Assembly (NCBI RefSeq): GCF_001482195.1
Contig: NZ_KQ759763.1
Coordinates: 3,350,024-3,414,023, forward strand
Direction of reading: 5' to 3'
Origin: Luteimonas abyssi
GTDB lineage: Bacteria > Pseudomonadota > Gammaproteobacteria > Xanthomonadales > Xanthomonadaceae
DNA length: 64,000 bases
Positions 15,632-24,846 of this stretch are shown here, in pieces (position 1 is the stretch's first letter; the number at the start of each line of letters is the position of its first letter). The position numbers were made by a program, and so were the translations under genes. The notes beneath the pieces are model-generated. The model saw only the letters and a program-made list of their open reading frames with translations. It made no database searches and was not told where the DNA came from.

Positions 15632-18562
15632 TCAGAACGTCCCCCGGATGCCGACCAGGATCGTCCGTCCGGGATCGTAGAGGTCGTTGACCGCGTTGGG
15701 CCAGTGGAAGTTGGACCGCCGCTCCTCGCCGGTGATGTTGATCACGTTGAGGGTCAGCTGCGGCGAGGTCGGCAGTCCGGCCAGTGTGTAGCTCGCCGAC
15801 AGGTCGTACTGTCCGCGGTCCTCGCTGATCAACTGCGCGTACGGGATGCCCTGCTGGTTCGGTCCGCTGACCTCGGTGCCCTCTGCCCAGCTGTAGGACA
15901 GGCGTACGGAGGCGCGGTCGTTCTCCCAGTAGAGCGTGCCGTTCCACATCTTCGGCGAGATGCCGAAGACGTTGCCGGCCAGCCGGTCGGCGTCCTGTCC
16001 CTCGGTGTCGAGCGAGATGCTGGTGTAGTTGGCCATGAAGCCCAGCCCCTCGAACACCGCACGCAGCGGCTGTACCCAGATCAGCTCGTAGCCGCGGATG
16101 TCGAGCGAACCGTCGGCGTTGACCTGCTGCTGCACATTGACCGTCGCCGCATCGGGACCGCCGCGGGCGTTGATCGCGCTCTGCTGGCCCTCGGTGAGAT
16201 CCTCCCACGGCACGCCCAGTTGGGAGAACGGCATGGTGGTGATGCCCTGGTAGGTGTAGCCGGTGACCCGCTTGTTGAACAGGGTCGCGCCGACGAAGCC
16301 CTCGTCGCCGGTGTACCACTCGCCGCCGATGTCGAAGTTGGTGGACAGGTACGGCGTGAGGTTCGGATTGCCCTGGTTGGCGTTGAGCGCCGAGAGATCG
16401 GTGAAGGTCGTGTTGGGCAGCATCGAACTCGGGTTGGGGCGGGTCATGGTGCGCGACCCCGACATGCGCAGCACCACGCTGTCGGCCACGTCCCAGGCGG
16501 CGCTGAATGACGGCAACCACTCCTTGTAGTCCCCCTCCAGCGTCTGCCATTGGCGCACCCCACCGAAGGTGACCGGACCGCTGATCCGCTGATCGGTGGT
16601 GACGTAGCGCATGCCCGCGTTGAAACGCAGGTCGCGGTCGAGGATCTCGGTCTCGCCGTTGATCTCGACGTAGGCGCCGATGGTCTTCTCGTTGATCCCG
16701 CCGGTGGAACCGCCGGTGTTCGGACCCGCCGATTCCGGCGCCTCGTCGCGGAAGCGGTGGTAGTCGGTGGCGGCCATGAAACGGTCGAAATCGATGGTGA
16801 CGAACCCGTACGGACCGGGCCGCAGGTACGAGGCCAGGTCGGAATCCGACAGCGTCTCCCGCACGTGGGCTTCCCATGCCGGGCTGTTGTCGAAGCCCTG
16901 GATCCGGCGGGTGAACTCGTCGTAGGCGACACCCACGCGCACGTTGCGGCGATCTTCGCCCAGCTGCAGATCCGCACGCGCGCCGGTGGTCTCGGTCACG
17001 CGCTTCTCGTTCTGCACGTTGACCCGGCCGCCAGCCCAGGTCCAGCCGATGGATGGGTCGTCCAGATCCAGATCGGTGTCCCAGGTCGGCACGCTGCCGT
17101 CGTTGCGGTAGTCGATGGTGGTGAACGGCGTGTTGACCAGGATGGTCGGCGACTCGCGGAACATCCAGCTGCGGCTGGTGTTGGCCTGCACGTCGAGCTT
17201 GATGCCCTCGTTGGCGCCGAACCAGAACGTGCCACCCGGATTGATGCTCCAGTACTGGACGTCCTCGCGGTAGGGCCGCCCTTCGAGGAAGAACTGTGCG
17301 TTGGTGAACGTGGCCTCGGTGACCACCCCGTTGGCGTCGACCTGCATGTCCATCGGCAGCAGGCCGTTGGGCCCGAAGTTGCGCCCGACCAGGTTGATGT
17401 CGATGCGGTCGTTGGAGCGGTCGGCGCTGGAATACAGCGCGTCCAGGTACAGGTGGGCCCGATCGCTCGGGCGCCACTCGAACGCGGCGAGCACCGCATC
17501 GCGGTCGCGATCCCCGGACATGTGGACCGGCCGGCCCAGACGGGGAATCAGCGCCTCGCTGATCTGATCGATGGTCAGCCCCGGATTTAGCGCGAGCAGC
17601 AGATCGCGATCGACCACCTGTCCCGGCGTGAGACCCGCGGCGCGGGTCGCGGCGTTGTCGGGCACGACATCCGGGATCAGCCAGCCGCCGCCACCGCCCC
17701 GGTTGCATTCGGCCGGACGTCCGGTGAAGGGGTCCACCCCGGCGGGCGCCTCGCGGCCGCACTGCACGTAGTTCAGTCCGGGGTTGGTCCAGCCGATGGT
17801 TTCGTAGCCTTCCACGCCCATGCGGCCTCGCACCGACGAGACGCCGACCAGCGCACCGAAGGTCCCTTCGTCGTTGGTCCAGCTGCCGGTGAACGCACCG
17901 CGTGGGCTGACCTTGTCGCTGATGTCGTTGTATTCGCCCTGCAGTTGATAGGTGAAATGCCGCCCCGGGTTGTCGAACGGCCGCGCACTGCGCATGTCCA
18001 CCACGCCGGCCGCGCCGCCTTCGGGCAGGCGCGCCATCGGTGTCTTGTGCACCGTGACTTCAGTGAAGAACTCGGTGGGAAACAGATTGAGATCGACCTC
18101 GCGGTTCTGGTTCTGCGCGTCCAGGCCGATCGAGGCGGTGGCGACCTGCACACCGTTGATCACGGTCTTGGTGAAACTGCTGGGCAGGCCACGGATGGCG
18201 ACGTTGAGGCCCTCGTTGTTGACGTCTCGCGAGAGCTGGATGCCTGGCACCCGGTTGAGCGATTCGGCGATGTTGAGGTCGGGAAACTTGCCCAGGTCCT
18301 CGGCGAAGATCGAGTCGGTGAAGCCGGTCGAATCCCGCTTGGCCTCGGTCGCGAACTGCAGGCTTTGCCGATAGCCGGTGACCACGACCGAATCCAGTTC
18401 GACGGGATCGGGTCCGGGCTGGGCGGATACCGGTGCCGCGGGCATGTCCTGCGCGACGGCCGGTACCGCGGCGTCCTGCGCCGAGACATGGGCGCTCGCC
18501 GTGGCGAAGATCGCCAGCCCGAGCGCACGCGACAACACGGTTCTTGCGTAATGGGTCTGCAC
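15632..18562 (-). CDS. TonB-dependent receptor for xylo-oligosaccharides (XytA-like)
   Basis: A 976-residue outer-membrane receptor. The GTG start at 18562 follows a strong GGGAGGGGAG and begins a good signal peptide ending at AHVSAQ; the longer frame from 18757 adds 65 unlike residues. A TonB box-like DSVVVTGYR is followed by the plug (IFAEDLGKFPDLNIAESL, VPGIQLSRD, VAIRGLP) and a large beta-barrel that ends in Phe (VGIRGTF). This plug style belongs to the carbohydrate receptors of Xanthomonas and Caulobacter, including the xylan receptor of the Xanthomonas xylan locus. No STN domain is present, so it transports rather than signals to a sigma factor. A LacI-type operator lies 134 nt upstream, and a transporter, GH43 and epimerase follow. 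Confidence 0.93.
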   Translation of the reverse strand: MQTHYARTVLSRALGLAIFATASAHVSAQDAAVPAVAQDMPAAPVSAQPGPDPVELDSVVVTGYRQSLQFATEAKRDSTGFTDSIFAEDLGKFPDLNIAESLNRVPGIQLSRDVNNEGLNVAIRGLPSSFTKTVINGVQVATASIGLDAQNQNREVDLNLFPTEFFTEVTVHKTPMARLPEGGAAGVVDMRSARPFDNPGRHFTYQLQGEYNDISDKVSPRGAFTGSWTNDEGTFGALVGVSSVRGRMGVEGYETIGWTNPGLNYVQCGREAPAGVDPFTGRPAECNRGGGGGWLIPDVVPDNAATRAAGLTPGQVVDRDLLLALNPGLTIDQISEALIPRLGRPVHMSGDRDRDAVLAAFEWRPSDRAHLYLDALYSSADRSNDRIDINLVGRNFGPNGLLPMDMQVDANGVVTEATFTNAQFFLEGRPYREDVQYWSINPGGTFWFGANEGIKLDVQANTSRSWMFRESPTILVNTPFTTIDYRNDGSVPTWDTDLDLDDPSIGWTWAGGRVNVQNEKRVTETTGARADLQLGEDRRNVRVGVAYDEFTRRIQGFDNSPAWEAHVRETLSDSDLASYLRPGPYGFVTIDFDRFMAATDYHRFRDEAPESAGPNTGGSTGGINEKTIGAYVEINGETEILDRDLRFNAGMRYVTTDQRISGPVTFGGVRQWQTLEGDYKEWLPSFSAAWDVADSVVLRMSGSRTMTRPNPSSMLPNTTFTDLSALNANQGNPNLTPYLSTNFDIGGEWYTGDEGFVGATLFNKRVTGYTYQGITTMPFSQLGVPWEDLTEGQQSAINARGGPDAATVNVQQQVNADGSLDIRGYELIWVQPLRAVFEGLGFMANYTSISLDTEGQDADRLAGNVFGISPKMWNGTLYWENDRASVRLSYSWAEGTEVSGPNQQGIPYAQLISEDRGQYDLSASYTLAGLPTSPQLTLNVINITGEERRSNFHWPNAVNDLYDPGRTILVGIRGTF

Positions 18563-18695
18563 CGTACTCCCCTCCCGTTTCTGGTGACCACTCTGATTTT
18601 TCGACCGGACGTCGCGTCCTTGGTTATCCCCCAGGTAGGCACCGGTCTCGATCTCCGGGCCGGAACGCGAACGTCCTGAGCCGGGAGTGGGCGGA

Positions 18696-18709
18696 TGGTA
18701 GCGCTCCCA
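18696..18709. promoter_or_regulatory. LacI-type operator (xyl-box) before the receptor operon
   Basis: TGGTAGCGCTCCCA matches the CG-centred palindrome shared by four sites in this window. On the minus strand it overlaps a possible -10 element (TACCAT) with TTGCGT 18 nt upstream, so a bound repressor would block the receptor operon. It resembles the xyl-box reported for the Xanthomonas campestris xylan regulon. The non-coding stretch 18563-18961 holds this site, the site at 18856 and no gene that I can see. Confidence 0.75.
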
Positions 18710-18855
18710 ATCTCGAGGACGCAACACATTCGGTCGACGCACTCGCGAATGCGGCACGCGGATGCGCGAAATTGCTTAAATCCCTGATTTTGCTGCAGCG
18801 CAGCGCGATCCCCGATCGTGCACTGCACGATGCCGGGCGTGATTCGCTGTGTTAA

Positions 18856-18869
18856 TGATAGCGATAACA
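18856..18869. promoter_or_regulatory. LacI-type operator (xyl-box) before exuT
   Basis: TGATAGCGATAACA, a 14-bp CG-centred imperfect palindrome, stands 93 nt before exuT and 294 nt before the receptor gene. It probably controls the plus-strand genes, and with the site at 18696 could allow looping between the divergent promoters. Confidence 0.75.
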
Positions 18870-18961
18870 TTCGCGCCGGCTGGCGTGTTCTCCGGGGAGG
18901 GAGTCGAGCTGATGGGTGGCTTTGCAGGTCGTTGCACACGGTCGCGTCCGGGGGATCGCGC

Positions 18962-20260
18962 ATGAGTGTCGTCGGCGAGGCCGCGGGCGCGCCGCGCGTG
19001 GGCTGGTACCGCTGGCGCATCTGCGCGCTGTTGCTGGCCGCGACCACGATCAACTACATCGACCGCCAGGTGCTCGGCGTGCTCGCGCCGTACCTGCAGG
19101 AGGAGATCGGCTGGAACGAGATCGAGTACGGCTACATCGTCACCGCCTTCCAGGGCGCCTACGCGATCGGCCTGCTGTGCGCGGGCTTCGTCATCGACCG
19201 CCTCGGCACCAAGGCCGGTTACGCCATCGCGATCACCATCTGGAGCATCGCGGCGATGAGCCACTCGCTGGCCGCGACCGTGGTCGGCTTCATGATCGCC
19301 CGCTTCGCGCTGGGCCTGGGCGAAGCCGGCAACTTCCCGGCCGCGATCAAGACCGTGGCCGAGTGGTTCCCGCGCCGCGAGCGCGCGTTCGCGACCGGCA
19401 TCTTCAATTCGGGGTCGAACATCGGCGCGATCGTGGCCCCGCTGCTGGTGCCGATCATCGCGCTGACCTGGGGCTGGCGCGCGGCGTTCCTGTTCACCGG
19501 CGTGCTCAGCGCGACCTGGCTGGTGGTGTGGCTGGTGATGTACCGCGCGCCCGAGCGTCACCCGCGCGTGTCGGCGGCGGAGCTGGCCCACATCCGCAGC
19601 GATCCGCCGGAGCAGACCGCACGCGTGCCGTGGCTGCAGATCCTGCGTCACCGCCAGGCATGGGCGTTCGTGGCGGCGAAGTTCATGACCGACCCGATCT
19701 GGTGGTTCTTCCTGTTCTGGCTGCCGAAGTTCCTGCATGCCGAGTACGGACTCACCCTGCTGGCACTGGGCTTGCCGCTGGTGGCGATCTTCGTCGTCGC
19801 CGACGTGGGCAGCATCATGGGTGGCTGGCTGGCCGGGCGCTTCATCCGCATGGGCTGGAGCGTGAACCGTGCGCGCAAGGGCGCGATGCTCGTCTGCGCA
19901 CTGTGCGTGGTGCCGATCGTGTTCGCCGCGCAGGCGGAGAATCTGTGGATCGCCGTCGCGCTGATCGGCCTGGCGACCGCGGGCCATCAGGGCTGGTCGG
20001 CCAACGTGTTCACGCTGACTTCGGACATGTTTCCCCGGCACGCGGTCGCATCGGTGGTGGGCATCGGCGGGTTCGCCGGTGCGGTGGGCGGCATGATGAT
20101 CGCCACCTTCACCGGCATCCTGCTGCAGACCACCGGCAGCTACCTCCCGGTGTTCCTGATGGCGGGATCGGCCTATCTGCTCGCGTTGCTGGTCGTGCAC
20201 CTGCTGGCGCCGCGACTGGAACCCGCCTCGCTGGTCGCCGCTGCGGCGGTGCGGCCCTGA
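18962..20260 (+). CDS. exuT: MFS hexuronate transporter, ExuT-like
   Basis: A 432-residue major facilitator transporter of the anion:cation symporter family. It has about 12 hydrophobic segments, with TTINYIDRQVLGVLAPYLQ in the first helix and loop, FVIDRLGTKAGYA (the MFS loop motif) and LGLGEAGNFPAAIKTVAEWF, all typical of ExuT/GudP proteins. The ATG at 18962 is preceded by GGGGGA at correct spacing. It should take up glucuronate or related uronates freed by the alpha-glucuronidases encoded nearby and feed UxaC. It is divergent from the TonB receptor and begins a run of plus-strand xylan genes. Confidence 0.9.
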   Translation: MSVVGEAAGAPRVGWYRWRICALLLAATTINYIDRQVLGVLAPYLQEEIGWNEIEYGYIVTAFQGAYAIGLLCAGFVIDRLGTKAGYAIAITIWSIAAMSHSLAATVVGFMIARFALGLGEAGNFPAAIKTVAEWFPRRERAFATGIFNSGSNIGAIVAPLLVPIIALTWGWRAAFLFTGVLSATWLVVWLVMYRAPERHPRVSAAELAHIRSDPPEQTARVPWLQILRHRQAWAFVAAKFMTDPIWWFFLFWLPKFLHAEYGLTLLALGLPLVAIFVVADVGSIMGGWLAGRFIRMGWSVNRARKGAMLVCALCVVPIVFAAQAENLWIAVALIGLATAGHQGWSANVFTLTSDMFPRHAVASVVGIGGFAGAVGGMMIATFTGILLQTTGSYLPVFLMAGSAYLLALLVVHLLAPRLEPASLVAAAAVRP

Positions 20261-20344
20261 GATCGGCCCGTCGCGCCCGCCGGCGCACGGGTCCGTCGAT
20301 CACCCCGCGGACACGCTCCGCAGGCACTTCCTGGAGACATCGTC

Positions 20345-21442
20345 ATGACGCCATCCACCATCGGCCTGCTGTCCGGCCTGCTCGCCCTGCCCATCGTCCT
20401 CATCGGCTGCGGCGGCGATCCGCCGACGCCGACCGGGCCGCACACACCGGCAGCGGCCGAAACCGCAGCGGCGACGGACGCCGCATCGACCGCGTTGGCC
20501 GCGGGACTGGACCGCTTCATCGGCAGCGCGCACAGCCCGCCGCAGCACGACGGATTCGCCCGCTACTGGAACAAGGTCACCCCGGAGAACGGCGGCAAGT
20601 GGGGCGAAGTGGAAGCCGAGCGCGGGGTCATGGTGTGGGACGAGCTGGATGCCGCCTGGGAGATGGCGCAGGCGCACGGCCTGCCGTTCCAGATGCACGT
20701 GATGGTCTGGGGCAACCAGCAGCCGGAATGGATCAAGACCCTGCCGCCGGACGCGCAGCGCGCCGAGATCGAGCGCTGGTTCGCCGCAGTGGCCGAGCGC
20801 TACCCCGGGATCGATTACGTCGAGGTCGTCAACGAACCGATCAACGACCCGCCGAGCCAGGACGACGAAGGCGGCGGCAACTACATCGAGGCGCTGGGTG
20901 GCACCGGCGACACCGGCTGGGACTGGGTGCTCGAAGCCTTCCGCCTGGGCCGTGCGCACTTTCCCGACTCGGTGCTGATGATCAACGAGTACAGCGTCAC
21001 CAGCACGCCAGACACCACCGCCCGTTACCTGGAGATCATCCGCCTGCTGCAGGCCGAAGGTCTCATCGACGCGATCGGCGTGCAGGGCCACGCGTTCTCG
21101 ACCACCCCCGAGACGCCGATGGACGTGCACCGCACCCATCTCGACGCGCTGGGCGCGACGGGACTGCCGGTCTACGTGACCGAATTCGACATCGACGGAC
21201 CCGACGACGACGCCCAGCTGGCGAGTTACCAGCGCGTGTTCCCGGTGTTCTGGGAGCACCCGGCCGTGCGCGGCGTCACCCTGTGGGGCTTCCGGCCGGG
21301 CCTGTGGCGTACCGAACAGGGCGCTCACCTGGTCCGGGAGGACGGCAGCGAACGGCCCGCCCTGGCGTGGCTGCGCGCCTACGTCCGCGGCGAAGCGGAC
21401 GCGACCGCCCCCGCGCCCGCATCGACCCCGCGAGCCGATTGA
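20345..21442 (+). CDS. Divergent GH10 endo-xylanase, lipoprotein
   Basis: A 365-residue family GH10 enzyme. Its N-terminus ends in the lipobox LIGC (Cys22), so the enzyme is membrane-anchored. The acid/base is Glu164 in VEVVNEPIND and the nucleophile Glu280 in VYVTEFDIDG. Several canonical GH10 strings are altered: the usual NxMKW is NGGKW, the HTLVWH strand reads HVMVWGNQQPEW, and the late W..RTEQGAHL replaces the usual sequence. It also has an acidic Gly-rich loop (DDEGGGNYIEALGGTGDTG, about residues 173-191). These changes suggest a distinct substrate preference, such as decorated or short xylo-oligosaccharides. It is 84 nt after exuT and 91 nt before GH115. Confidence 0.9.
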   Translation: MTPSTIGLLSGLLALPIVLIGCGGDPPTPTGPHTPAAAETAAATDAASTALAAGLDRFIGSAHSPPQHDGFARYWNKVTPENGGKWGEVEAERGVMVWDELDAAWEMAQAHGLPFQMHVMVWGNQQPEWIKTLPPDAQRAEIERWFAAVAERYPGIDYVEVVNEPINDPPSQDDEGGGNYIEALGGTGDTGWDWVLEAFRLGRAHFPDSVLMINEYSVTSTPDTTARYLEIIRLLQAEGLIDAIGVQGHAFSTTPETPMDVHRTHLDALGATGLPVYVTEFDIDGPDDDAQLASYQRVFPVFWEHPAVRGVTLWGFRPGLWRTEQGAHLVREDGSERPALAWLRAYVRGEADATAPAPASTPRAD

Positions 21443-21533
21443 CGTCCGGCGCGTCCGCCGCGCTGCGCGGACGACCGCCATCCGCCATCGCGCGCCGTCG
21501 CCGGCGTGCCCGGACTGGAGCCCGAACCGCACC

Positions 21534-24404
21534 ATGCGCATGTCCCCGTTGTTCGTTCCGCTGTTCTTCCTGCTGTCGACCGCCCTCGCCGCGCCACCGG
21601 CACGGGCGCACGACTGCGGCGCCCCCGCCACCGTCTGCGAGCAGGCGACTTCCGGGTCCATGCCGCTGATCGAACGCGGCGTGCCGCTTCCGGTGCTGAC
21701 CGACGACGACGATTTTCCCGCCGTGCGCCGCGCCGCCGACGATGTTCGCGCCGACCTGGCCACGGTCGCCGACGGCGGACCGCGCGCGGACCCGGCGCCT
21801 GGCGGCATGGCCGTGATCGCGGGCACCCTCGGGCGCAGTGCAAGGATCGACCGCATCGTTCGCACGCACGGATTGGCGACGGACGATCTCGAAGGGCGCT
21901 GGGAGGCCTATTCGATGCAGGTCGTCGATGCCCCCGAGCCGGGCATCGCGCGTGCGCTGGTCATCGTCGGCGCCGACCGCCGCGGCACCGTGTTCGGACT
22001 GTACGAACTCTCGCGGCGTATCGGCGTGTCGCCGTGGACCTGGTGGGCGGACGTCCCCCCCGACACCCGCACGAGCCTGCACATCGCACCCGGACGCATC
22101 GTCGACGCGCCTGCGGTGCGCTATCGCGGGATCTTCATCAACGACGAGGACCCCGCGCTGGGCGGCTGGATGAACGCCACCTACGGCGGCCCCGACCACC
22201 GCTTCTACGAGCGGGTCTTCCAGCTGATCCTGCGCCACAAGGGCAATTACCTGTGGCCGGCGATGTGGGGGCGCGCGTTCTACGACGACGACCCCGCCAA
22301 CGGTGCGCTCGCCGAGGAGATGGGCGTGGTGATCGCCACCTCGCATCACGAACCGATGATGCGCGCGCATGTGGAATGGCGTCGGCACGGCGAAGGTGCC
22401 TGGGACTACACCGAGAACGCGGATGCGCTGCGGGCGTTCTGGCGCGAAGGTATCGCGCGCGTGCGCGACGGCGAGGCCATCGTCACCCTGGGCATGCGTG
22501 GCGACGGCGACGAGCCCATGAGCGAAGGCACCGCGATCGGCCTGCTGGAGGGCATCGTCGCCGACCAGCGGCGGATCATCGCCGAGGTCACCGGCCGGCC
22601 GGCGGAGGAAACGCCGCAGGTGTGGGCGCTGTACAAGGAAGTGCAGGATTATCTCGACGCCGGCATGGCGGTCCCGGACGACGTGACCCTGCTGTTCGCC
22701 GACGACAACTGGGGCAACATCCGCCGGCTGCCGCAGCCGGGCGAACGTCGCGAAGGCGGCTACGGCGTGTACTACCACTTCGATTACGTGGGCGGGCCAC
22801 GCAACCACAAGTGGATCAACACCACCCAGATCGAACGCGCCTGGGAACAGATGCGGCTGGCGTGGACGCACGGGGCCGACCGCATGTGGATCGTCAACGT
22901 CGGCGACATCAAGCCGATGGAGCTGCCGATCAGTTTCTTCCTCGACCAAGCCTGGGACCCGGAGGCGATGACGCTCGACGCCATGGCCGCTTACCCGGCC
23001 ACCTGGGCTGCCGAACAGTTCGGTCCTGCGCATGCGCAGGACATCGGCCGGATCGTCTCCCGCTACACGCAGTACAACGCGCGACGCAAACCCGAGCTCT
23101 TGTCGCCCGAGACCTACAGCCTGATCCACTACGGCGAGGCCGACCGCGTACTGGCCGAATGGGATGCGCTGGAAGCCGACACGCTGCGGGTGCGCGATGC
23201 CCTGCCGGACCATCAGCGCGATGCCTACTACCAACTGGTGGAGTACCCGGTGCTGGCCAGCGCCAACCTCAACCGTCTGTACGTGACCACGGCCCGCAAC
23301 CGGCTGCACGCGTTGCAGGGCCGTGCGACGACCAATGCGCTGGCCGACGAGGTCGAACGCCTGTTCGCCCGCGACGCCGAACTCGCCCGCGTCTACGAGC
23401 AGGACGTCGCCGACGGCAAGTGGATCCACATGATGTCGCAGCCGCGCATCGGCTACACGCACTGGCAGCAGCCCGACCGCAACGTGATGCCGGCGCTGTC
23501 GCGCATCGACGTGCGCGAGCGCGGGACCATGGGCGTGGCCGTGGACGGCGACGCGCGCGGCTGGCCGGTGCCGGCGCACGTCGCCACGCTGCCGCCGCTC
23601 GATCCCCATGGGGCGCCCGTGCGCGGCATCGACGTGTTCAACCGCGGCGCGGCGCCCTTCCGCTACAGCAGCAGCGTGTCGCATCCGTGGTTGCGCCTGG
23701 TGCCCGATGCGGCCGAGGTCGTGGACGCACGCCAGGTGCAGGTCGAGATCGACTGGGATGCGGTGCCGGAGGGGGAGCACCTGGCCCGGATCGACCTGCT
23801 CGGCAGCGAGCTGACCGAGGTGCGCATCGAGGTGCCGGTCACGCGCCCGCCGCGCGACGTCACGGTGCGAGGTTTCGTGGAGAGCGACGGACACGTGGCC
23901 ATCGAGGCCGCCCACCACGAGCGCGCGGTCGCCGCCGACGGCCTGCAGTGGCAGGTGATCCCCGGCCTCGGCCGCACGCTGTCCGCGGTGACCGCATGGC
24001 CGACCACCACCCCCGCGCAGACACCGGGCGGCGATGCGCCGCGGCTGGAGTATCCGGTGCACCTGCACCGGGACGGCGAGGTGGAGGTGCGGGTGCGGGT
24101 ATCGCCCGCGTTGGACTTCCAGAACCGTGGCGGACTGCGGTATGCGGTGTCGTTCGACGACGCACCGCCCGAGATGGTCACGGTGCGCCTGGACCCGACG
24201 CCGGACGACCGCGACTTCCGCGCCTGGGAACGCGCGGTCAGCGATGCGGTGCATGTGGCGACGTCGCGGCATGCGGTGACGGCCGGTGCGCGCATGCTCA
24301 AGCTCTGGAGCGTGGATCCGGGCTTGGTGTTCCAGCGCGTGGAGATCGTGCGCGATGGGGTGCGCCCCAGCTACCTCGGCCCGCCCGAGAGCGTGCGGCG
24401 GTGA
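21534..24404 (+). CDS. GH115 xylan alpha-1,2-glucuronidase
   Basis: A 956-residue exported protein with a clear signal peptide (cut after ARAHD region) that matches family GH115 in length and order: an N-terminal domain (VIAGTLGRSARID), then the large catalytic barrel beginning at VRYRGIFINDEDPALGGW, the conserved YYHFDYVGGPRNHKWINTT, and C-terminal beta-sandwich domains. GH115 enzymes remove (4-O-methyl)glucuronic acid from internal xylose residues of polymeric xylan, unlike GH67, which needs a terminal residue. This window encodes both. It follows the GH10 lipoprotein and precedes uxaC, the isomerase for the released acid, though an inverted repeat separates those two. Confidence 0.93.
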   Translation: MRMSPLFVPLFFLLSTALAAPPARAHDCGAPATVCEQATSGSMPLIERGVPLPVLTDDDDFPAVRRAADDVRADLATVADGGPRADPAPGGMAVIAGTLGRSARIDRIVRTHGLATDDLEGRWEAYSMQVVDAPEPGIARALVIVGADRRGTVFGLYELSRRIGVSPWTWWADVPPDTRTSLHIAPGRIVDAPAVRYRGIFINDEDPALGGWMNATYGGPDHRFYERVFQLILRHKGNYLWPAMWGRAFYDDDPANGALAEEMGVVIATSHHEPMMRAHVEWRRHGEGAWDYTENADALRAFWREGIARVRDGEAIVTLGMRGDGDEPMSEGTAIGLLEGIVADQRRIIAEVTGRPAEETPQVWALYKEVQDYLDAGMAVPDDVTLLFADDNWGNIRRLPQPGERREGGYGVYYHFDYVGGPRNHKWINTTQIERAWEQMRLAWTHGADRMWIVNVGDIKPMELPISFFLDQAWDPEAMTLDAMAAYPATWAAEQFGPAHAQDIGRIVSRYTQYNARRKPELLSPETYSLIHYGEADRVLAEWDALEADTLRVRDALPDHQRDAYYQLVEYPVLASANLNRLYVTTARNRLHALQGRATTNALADEVERLFARDAELARVYEQDVADGKWIHMMSQPRIGYTHWQQPDRNVMPALSRIDVRERGTMGVAVDGDARGWPVPAHVATLPPLDPHGAPVRGIDVFNRGAAPFRYSSSVSHPWLRLVPDAAEVVDARQVQVEIDWDAVPEGEHLARIDLLGSELTEVRIEVPVTRPPRDVTVRGFVESDGHVAIEAAHHERAVAADGLQWQVIPGLGRTLSAVTAWPTTTPAQTPGGDAPRLEYPVHLHRDGEVEVRVRVSPALDFQNRGGLRYAVSFDDAPPEMVTVRLDPTPDDRDFRAWERAVSDAVHVATSRHAVTAGARMLKLWSVDPGLVFQRVEIVRDGVRPSYLGPPESVRR

Positions 24405-24673
24405 GTGCCTCTGTCGCCCGGCCCGCCTCTGCTCCTGCTTCCGCTCCTGCTTCCGCTTCTGCTCCTGCTCCTGCTCTCGCCTCTGCTTCCGTTTTTGCCA
24501 TGGCTCTTGATCGTCGAGCCGTAAAGCGAGCCGAGCATCGCAGGACGGCGGGGCCGGAGAGCTGCCCATGTCTGAGCGCAGCGAGTTTGGGCAGCGTGCC
24601 CCGCCGTCCGAGAAGCGCAGGGGACCGGCGCGGCGCAGCCGCGCCGGCTCGCGTCCGGCGAGAGGACTTTTTG

Positions 24674-24701
24674 GTTCCTTTTTGGTCCTGCAAAAAGGAA
24701 C
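24674..24701. repeat. Hairpin in left half of inverted repeat
   Basis: A perfect 11-bp stem (GTTCCTTTTTG with its complement) and 6-nt loop GTCCTG. It lies at nearly the mirror position of the palindrome at 24827, so it is the matching part of the left copy. The stem could act as a terminator for GH115. Confidence 0.7.
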
Positions 24702-24826
24702 TCGCGCGCGCAGCGGGCGAAACCGCCCTTGATCTTGCTCCTCGTCTTTTCTTTCTTCGAAAGGGAAGCGGACTCGAGAACCACAGCGAGATCAAGATCA
24801 ACAGCTTTCGCGCTGAAGCGCGACTC

Positions 24827-24846
24827 ACTTTTGTCGCGACAAAAGT
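24827..24846. repeat. Perfect 20-bp palindrome in right half of inverted repeat
   Basis: ACTTTTGTCG followed directly by its reverse complement. It is AT-richer than its surroundings and directly follows a second short hairpin (CGCGCT/AGCGCG). It might be a protein-binding site or a cruciform-forming core. Confidence 0.7.
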
